NCBI GenBank assembly: GCA_920105805.1
Contig: CAKKTI010000249.1
Span: 6,416-31,584 of the forward strand
DNA length: 25,169 nucleotides
Reading direction: 5' to 3'
Source of the DNA: Condylostoma magnum
Lineage: Eukaryota > Ciliophora > Heterotrichea > Heterotrichida > Condylostomatidae
Position numbers and translations under genes: made by a program. The notes below the pieces were generated by a model. The model had not been told where the DNA came from. It ran no database searches and saw nothing but the letters and a program-made list of their open reading frames with translations. Positions 19,950 to 25,169 of the stretch are shown piece after piece (the first letter of the stretch is position 1; each line of letters opens with the position of its first letter).

Positions 19950-22577
19950 CTACTGACCAAATCTTACTCTTATAGCTCGGAATAAAGTAAGAGCTACTAG
20001 TAGTTGAATGCATTGAGAAAATGGCATCTGGATATACTTTAAAAAGTGAAGCTTTAGAGCTACTGATATCGTTCACCATTAAGACCCTATTAGAAATAGC
20101 AGGAGTCTTAAAATTGAAGTAGCTATTATTGTTGGAGTGTGAGGGCTATCTCCTATGTAGCTTTAGTAGATGAAAATAGTTAGTTCTGTTAGTAGGATTG
20201 AGCAAATATAGGCTGTTATTGCAATTTAAAATCCTCCATCATCATTACAATGATCTAAAAATTAACAAGAGGATCCTTCTACTAGTCCATAATCATACAA
20301 AATTCTAAGCCAGGCCAATATTCCAAAATAAATCTATAAAATGACCTTCCAAGTACCGTGAATTGCCCTTGATCCAGATTAAGCATACAGAAGTCCAGTA
20401 GAAGAGCATAATCCCAGCTCTAAGTATAGAAAAGCTACTCCAGGAACGTGAGTATTAGTCAAAAAGCATAAAAACATTCCCAGTGCTATAGGAACCCATT
20501 ATAAAAATACAATACTTGCAATTTCTCCTTTTAAATAAGGAACTGCAGTGCACACTTGCTTGCTATTAAAAATACCTGTGGGATCAGGATAAACTGATAG
20601 TATGTCGGTTACTTGTCTAATCATATCAGATGTTAGTGGAGGGCTAATGCCAATATCACTAGTTTTTAAACTTATAACATCATCTATTTCAAAACCATAA
20701 AAAGCTATTGTATATCCAAGTTATCTAAGAAGATTTAGTATAAAAACCTTATTTCTTGCTTCTATTTCACAAAAACTTAACTTTGGATGCTTTAGTAGTT
20801 CTAATTAATAATCTTTCTCTAGTGTGTTGAAATCTGAGTAATTTATAAGGATTGAGCTATTTTTTTGAATTTCTACAGCATTTTACTTTATTATCTACGG
20901 GTTAAAATTCAGGTCAATTTACTATAAAGCATTCTAAGTTTTTTGTATATTATACGGAGAAAAATTAGTTATATGAATTCCTGATTTTTACCCCTTTTCA
21001 TACATATTCTTGTAGCAATCCCTGAATTATATTCCTAGTTCAAAAATTCCACTAAGAATTCAATCAAAGTCTTAATTGAATATTTCTTACTAAGGATCAG
21101 TTAAATCTAAATGGTCAATCTTTGCAAATGCGATTATGATTTTATCTGAGTCTTAAAACTACTCAATGATTTCCTTTTTTTAGTTATTAGTAAACTCTTT
21201 TATTCCATCTGTAGTAAAATACCATCTTATATCCTCCAGTACTTGCTCAACCGTGGTAATTCGGGTAATTAGTTAGCTACAATCAAACTAGAGATCTTTT
21301 CCCCCGAGAAAGATTTAATTGAATACTTTTGATTATCCTCCTTCAGCATCCTCTATTAGAAATTATCCTTTACTCCTTATTTCACATATAGTCTCCATGT
21401 CAATCTAAGTTAAAACAAAATTCAGCAAAGCAGCTTCCATATCAGATCCTTAGACTTTTCCTTTATTGATAACAGTGGAAGTAGTAAGTGATATCAAATT
21501 ATAAAGAATCATGTTGGAAGAGTTAATATCAGGAGCTTCATTAAAAAACTTATTATTAAACCATAGCTTATAGATTTTAAATTTATCCTTTAATAATGAA
21601 ATGCACAAACTATCGATTGAAGCAATTTATAGTAAAGTATCTTCTTGCTGAAATTGTTTTATGTATAAGTAGTTTTCATGAATTAGCTACTAAATACTAC
21701 TAGCTGCGAAATTCAGGCAATAAAAGTAGTTTTCACTGGTTTTCACTAAAAGACTCATCATTACGCACACGGCTATCATTCCATTATGCATTCCAATATG
21801 ATAATCTACAAAAGTACTTATAAGAATCACAATAACTGCAAGCATCATAGCTAAATCAATAAGAGTAGTGTTTCTTTCTAAATAATCCCCGTATATTATG
21901 CTTGAGTATAACCCAATAATAGTAGATTTCCCAGTGGCGAGTACAATACCCTTTCCACTTCCTGAAAGTACAAGACTTTCCATTAAAAGCAAATTATCAC
22001 TATTTATTACTTATTCATTGGAGCTTTCAGGATTCACAGTCTTAGGCTCTGCTTCCCCTGTAATAGTTGACTCATCCACTAATATTTACCTATCCATATC
22101 AGTAACTCTAATATCAGCTGGGACTTGCATGCCCGGCCTTATGAATATTACATCTCCTTCAACTAGGTTAGTGTAGTTAACCACTTATACACTTCCTTCT
22201 CTTATAATTTACACTTATCTAAACTCATCCATGCTCAAAGCATCTGATTCTGGAATTGACTCGTAGATTCTTGATAGAATTATTCAAAGGATTGCTACGG
22301 AGTAACTGAGTATTACTATTGAGCCTTCTTGACGTTCTAGGAATATAGTGTAAAGTAAGATTAGAGTTACATACAAAACTCCCCTATTATTGTATAAAAT
22401 AGAAGATATCAGGCTTAAGATAGATTACTTTGGGCTTTCTATCACATTTAATCCGTTTTACATTATCTTACGAGCTGCTATTTAGTGTTTTAGGCCTTTA
22501 TCTAAGGATTCGCATTTTAATAAGGGTAAAAGCTCATCAAGAGGGATCGAATGGAATTTTTTGTCCTGATAAGACAT
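19950..22577 (-). CDS. P-type ATPase homologue with degenerate catalytic motifs (probable pseudoenzyme)
   Basis: An 875-aa protein with the layout of a P2-type (Ca2+ or Na+/K+-like) ATPase and ten predicted helices. Pair M1/M2 is near residues 62-105; the A domain is well kept (NLVEGDVIFIRPGMQVPADI, then ILVDESTITGEAEPKT, TGE at 173-175). M3/M4 follow at about 225-275, and six helices lie at the C-terminus (GEIASIVFLQWVPIALGMFL ... CIQLLVALTLFRAIRVRF). The P and N domains are aberrant. Where DKTGTLT should be, the sequence is IASIDSLCISLLKDK, keeping only the Asp (residue 322). TGDN is TNFS (537-540), the hinge TGDGxNDxPAL is YGFEIDDVISL (near 627), KGA is LGGK, and the M4 PEGL is missing. 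The reading frame is intact for 2.6 kb, so it is a conserved non-catalytic relative rather than decayed sequence. Start MSYQDKKFHSIPLD; stop TAG 19950-19952. Confidence 0.85.
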
Positions 22578-22818
22578 TTTTATTAGTAAAATAGCGGGTT
22601 GTTTTAAAATTTGTAATTAATCCTATGTATAAAATCTGATGAAAGATTTATAAGTTATTTTATAGTCAATAATACAGTATTGATCGTATGTAAAATATGA
22701 AGGAAACTTTCATACAATTAATGTTATTGAGTAATAGAAGTAATTCTACTAAAATAATATAACTCAATACGACCTATTCAAATGTGAACATACTAATAAT
22801 ATACAAATTGAGCAAAAA
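22578..22818. promoter_or_regulatory. Divergent start spacer, 241 bp
   Basis: The longest gene-free stretch in the window, between the P-type ATPase homologue and the small basic protein. It is AT-rich with no recognised motif or small ORF, and should contain both promoters. Confidence 0.3.
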
Positions 22819-23259
22819 ATGGATAGGAATCGGTTAGCTAGGTAGCTTAAATATAGAATACGCAACTAAAAGCACAAGAAACCTATATTTAAAGTTAATG
22901 CTAGTCTTATTAAGCCCTTTAAAGACTATAACGGACTTCGCGATCCAAATCTATAAAATTTCTTAAATAGTCCTTATAAAAGAAAAGAATTAAAATAAAT
23001 AGGTATTCTACCCAAAAACACTAAGATAATCATCAAAAAGAATTACACGGGGTAATTAAGATCTTGTTCCCCAATATTACGCTAAAAGATACCAAGTAGA
23101 AGCTTTAAAGTAAAAACATCCCATAGATACTATAGCAATCGTTAATCAAGCCACTCACAAACCAAGGAAATATCTTCAATAGAACTACGATAATACATAA
23201 ATCAACTAAAGCAAGAGTACTAACAACATAAATCCCCAATCAAGGTAGTGCCAATATAA
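22819..23259 (+). CDS. Small basic hypothetical protein
   Basis: About 146 aa, strongly basic and low in acids: MDRNRLARQLKYRIRNQKHK, then IKPFKDYNGLRDPNLQNFL, LKQIGILPKNTKIIIKKN, and a Ser/Lys/Gln region (SFKVKTSHRYYSNRQSSHSQ). Near the C-terminus is a helix ISSIELRQYINQLKQEY. No domain is recognised. The composition suits a nucleic-acid-binding or cytoskeletal protein, which is only a composition argument. The end is ambiguous: TAA 23257-23259 follows IKVVPI, while readable but less typical sequence continues to TAATAA 23317-23322, 5 nt before the DENND6 start. The frame is preferred for its continuous charged composition and its AAAA-ATG start. Confidence 0.58.
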
Positions 23260-23327
23260 TTAACTAAATATCAATATAATAGTTTATCATACCTTCATCT
23301 GTGTATTTATAGCAACTAATAATCAAA

Positions 23328-24806
23328 ATGGACACAAACTACTGAGCTAATTGCTTCTGTGTGATAAAGTTTGACGAATAAATTGGATAAACCATAGAGT
23401 TTTAATATCCTTCCAATATAATTACAAACGAGGAAAAACTAATAAGCTTTTTATCCTTCCCAGACTCAAATTCTTTAAAAAAGGAATGTGAGTTGACTTA
23501 CACGTTTAAAACTACGTCTAACACGTACGGACATGTTTACTTCAAGCAATGCAAAGACGAGTCCTTACCAAGAGGCTTTTTCTAGAAATCAGTAGTTATA
23601 CTATCTGATCTTCCTTATATTTCGCTTTTTCAGCAACTAGTATAATTAATAGCTCCCTTGTACTTTCAGTACGGAGAAGCATTGTTTGAGGCAGCTTGAC
23701 ACTGTATGGCCAATTGAGACAGACCAGTAAACGGAATGTATGTTGAATTACCTATAATAGGGTAGGTAATAAGTTATCAAATTCCACGATAAGACTGCTA
23801 CAATGAGGATAATTGGAATAACGGTAATTTCTACTAGAATGGGGCTGGATTTTATTAAGACATGAGCCTTATAAGTACTTTGGGAGTGGATATATGCAAA
23901 AACTATCTATGGGCTTTATGAGAAATTGTTATAACTGGGAAACCTTTGCTAGTTTTGAGCGATACTCCTGCTGTATGTACCAGTATTGTGTTTGGACTTG
24001 TGGGACTGGCATATCCGATGGGGTATTTTGGAGAGTATAAGCCTTATTTTACTATTTTTGAAGAAGAGTATAAAGATATTTAGTAACAGTCAGAAAATTA
24101 GTCGCTTAAATAGATTATCATAGGAGCAACTAATCCTTTCCTACAAAAATCACTAGCTGGGTTTCCTTACATATTCACTGTATGCGAAAACGACGGAAGA
24201 TGTGTATCTGCGACGCTGAAATCAGCCAATAAGCCTTTAGTATCCCCTATGAAGGAGATTTTAGGACAACTTATAAATAATGATAATAGTGAGAGTATTA
24301 CAATAAATGACTAGATAATAAGACAGCATTTTATTGAATTAACTAATGCACTTTTAAGGCCTTTTAGATACTATTTGTATATAGATTATTAAACTATACC
24401 AGAGGATCCTTATAGTTTTGAAGCTATTTTAGAGTAATTTAAACAAACTAATTTCCTGAGGTAAATAAAGCGTTATAATCATTCCTTTACAATTTTAAAG
24501 TTTATCAAAATAAATAAGGCTAAAAAGTTGTATAGGATTATTACGACATCGAACTAATTTAATGTATGATTTGCTTCACAAAGATAATAAGTCTACAGAT
24601 ATGCTCACAATTAAATAGAGCAAGCTAAACTTAACTTTGACATAGATCATCACGTATAGGAAATGACTCATTATGAGTGCTAAGAGCTGTATAGAAAAGT
24701 ATAAACACAACTTGATTGTGTGTAGAAGGGCAATCAAGATTAAACTACGATAAATAATTTAAGAAATTAAATGTCTGTTATTATGAGTAAAATGAGAGGA
24801 AGATAG
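23328..24806 (+). CDS. DENND6: DENND6 (FAM116) DENN-domain Rab exchange factor
   Basis: A 492-aa DENN-family protein. Landmarks match FAM116/DENND6 in order: WANCFCVIKFDEQIGQTIEF at the N-terminus, ISFLSFPDSNS, YGHVYFKQCKDESLPRGFFQ, KSVVILSDLPYISLFQQLV, YVELPIIGQVISYQIP, NYLWALWEIVITGKPLLVLS, YFGEYKPYFTIFEEEYKDIQ and IIIGATNPFLQKSLAGFPYI. A helical region (RQHFIELTNALLRPFRYYLY) and a C-terminal helical tail follow. In animals DENND6A activates RAB14 to direct endosomal recycling. It is shorter than the human protein (about 600 aa) mainly in loops. The stop is taken as TAG 24804-24806 after MSKMRGR; beyond it the frame has no stop until it is deep inside the convergent PIKK gene, and that sequence is the antisense of conserved FATC codons. 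Confidence 0.92.
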
Positions 24807-24827
24807 TTAGTAAAACTTATTAATAAA

Positions 24828-25169
24828 CTAACTCCATGGGCTCCACCCTATAAACATTTTACACAGTTTCTGATCACTCGTGGCTTCTTTTATCAAATAC
24901 TGTACAAACCTTTCAGATGTATCAAACTTCTACTTTGTTTAGTAGTCCTTTTACTTGAACTTACACAGTAAACTTTTAGTTTATTCTTCACTTTTCCTTA
25001 CAATTAACGGATCATCAAAATAACTATCAATTAGCACTTTAAGAAACTTTTTTCTTCTAATAAGCGCTTATCACACCTTTTCACATCAATACTCAAATTC
25101 TCCCTAATGCTGGAAAATTCCTAAAGAGTCTCTTAATTCTTCAGTTAACCTAAAAGGAACAATTTCAGG
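24828..25169 (-). CDS. ATR: ATR-type PIKK, C-terminal end (5' part outside window)
   Basis: The last 113 residues of a phosphatidylinositol-3-kinase-related kinase. They open with PEIVPFRLTEELRDSLGI, the conserved end of the kinase domain in ATM and ATR (PExVPFRLT), go through DSYFDDPL, and finish with the FATC domain FVQYLIKEATSDQKLCKMFI, then GWSPW. The FATC reads closer to ATR (VHYLIQEATDENLLCQMYLGW) than to ATM, SMG1 or TOR, so ATR is preferred, but a fragment this short cannot settle it. ATR signals single-stranded DNA and stalled replication forks in the nucleus. The stop is TAG 24828-24830, one codon after GWSPW, exactly where PIKKs end, and 21 nt from the DENND6 stop. Confidence 0.85.

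Noticed and set aside
21898-22176. Plus-strand ORF opposite the P-type ATPase
   Set aside because: It is the antisense of conserved A-domain and M3 codons; the minus strand is clearly coding.
19950-22577. Active Ca2+ pump
   Set aside because: The fold suggests it, but DKTGT, TGDN, the hinge motif, KGA and PEGL are all absent.
24807-24970. C-terminal extension of DENND6 past 24806
   Set aside because: The frame is open, but the bases encode the conserved FATC end of the PIKK on the other strand.
1-25169. Karyorelict code (TAA/TAG = Gln, only TGA terminates)
   Set aside because: PP2C, CDPK and the calmodulin-like gene have no suitable TGA near their natural ends; reading on runs them through spacers or into neighbouring genes, while TAG gives the right family lengths.
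1-25169. Pseudogene-rich or decayed region, as the many in-frame TAA/TAG/TGA would suggest under the standard code
   Set aside because: The codons fall at conserved Gln and Trp positions in many unrelated genes and frames are otherwise intact, so this is code reassignment, not decay.
1-25169. tRNA, rRNA, CRISPR arrays, transposons, virus-like elements or telomeric repeats
   Set aside because: No cloverleaf, direct-repeat array, terminal inverted repeat, transposase or capsid-like protein, or ciliate telomere repeat was seen by eye.

Overview
The window reads as protein-coding DNA from the somatic (macronuclear) genome of a heterotrich ciliate with a Condylostoma-type nuclear code (NCBI table 28). 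Under the standard code almost nothing is open, yet conserved eukaryotic proteins appear when TAA and TAG are read as Gln and TGA as Trp. Examples are PP2C (the Trp in ATDGIW is TGA), SSNA1 (the Gln in SLQNYNN is TAA) and the DHHC enzyme (the Gln in MYNQKHF is TAG). The same three codons also end the genes at the expected protein lengths, with TAG, TAA and TGA all used. The karyorelict code, in which only TGA stops, fails because several genes have no TGA near their natural end. No introns were needed to read any gene, although 15-nt in-frame introns would be invisible by eye.

Layout, left to right: 3' part of a cohesin SCC3/STAG subunit (+); an unrecognised 332-aa ORF (-); a 1196-aa receptor-like protein with two Venus-flytrap-like regions and a multi-pass membrane part (+); eIF3h (-); a small B-box zinc-finger protein (+); a small basic protein (-, uncertain strand); a Mei2-like RNA-binding protein (-); an 83-aa small protein (+); a PP2C phosphatase (+); a CDPK-like kinase with an MGCC acylation signal (+); an EF-hand protein with FxP-type repeats (-); a DHHC palmitoyltransferase (+); a calmodulin-like protein (+); CCDC47 (+); a coiled-coil protein (-); TBC1D13 (+); SSNA1 (+); a P-type ATPase homologue that has lost its catalytic P-domain motifs (-); a small basic protein (+); DENND6 (+); and the 3' end of an ATR-type PIKK (-).

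Packing is extreme. Convergent genes are mostly separated by 8 to 21 nt, and in one case they share a TTAA so that the two opposite TAA stops overlap. Divergent start codons are 32 to 241 nt apart. This fits a genome in which the stop decision depends on closeness to the mRNA 3' end rather than on the codon alone.

Functionally the window is mostly ordinary eukaryotic housekeeping and ciliary content: cohesin, translation, ER membrane insertion, Rab regulation, basal body and DNA-damage signalling. The stretch from 10.5 to 16.5 kb is rich in Ca2+ and phosphorylation signalling genes. The most unusual items are the degenerate P-type ATPase, the double flytrap receptor and the stop-codon behaviour. 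I saw no rRNA, tRNA, CRISPR, mobile element, virus-like element or telomere.
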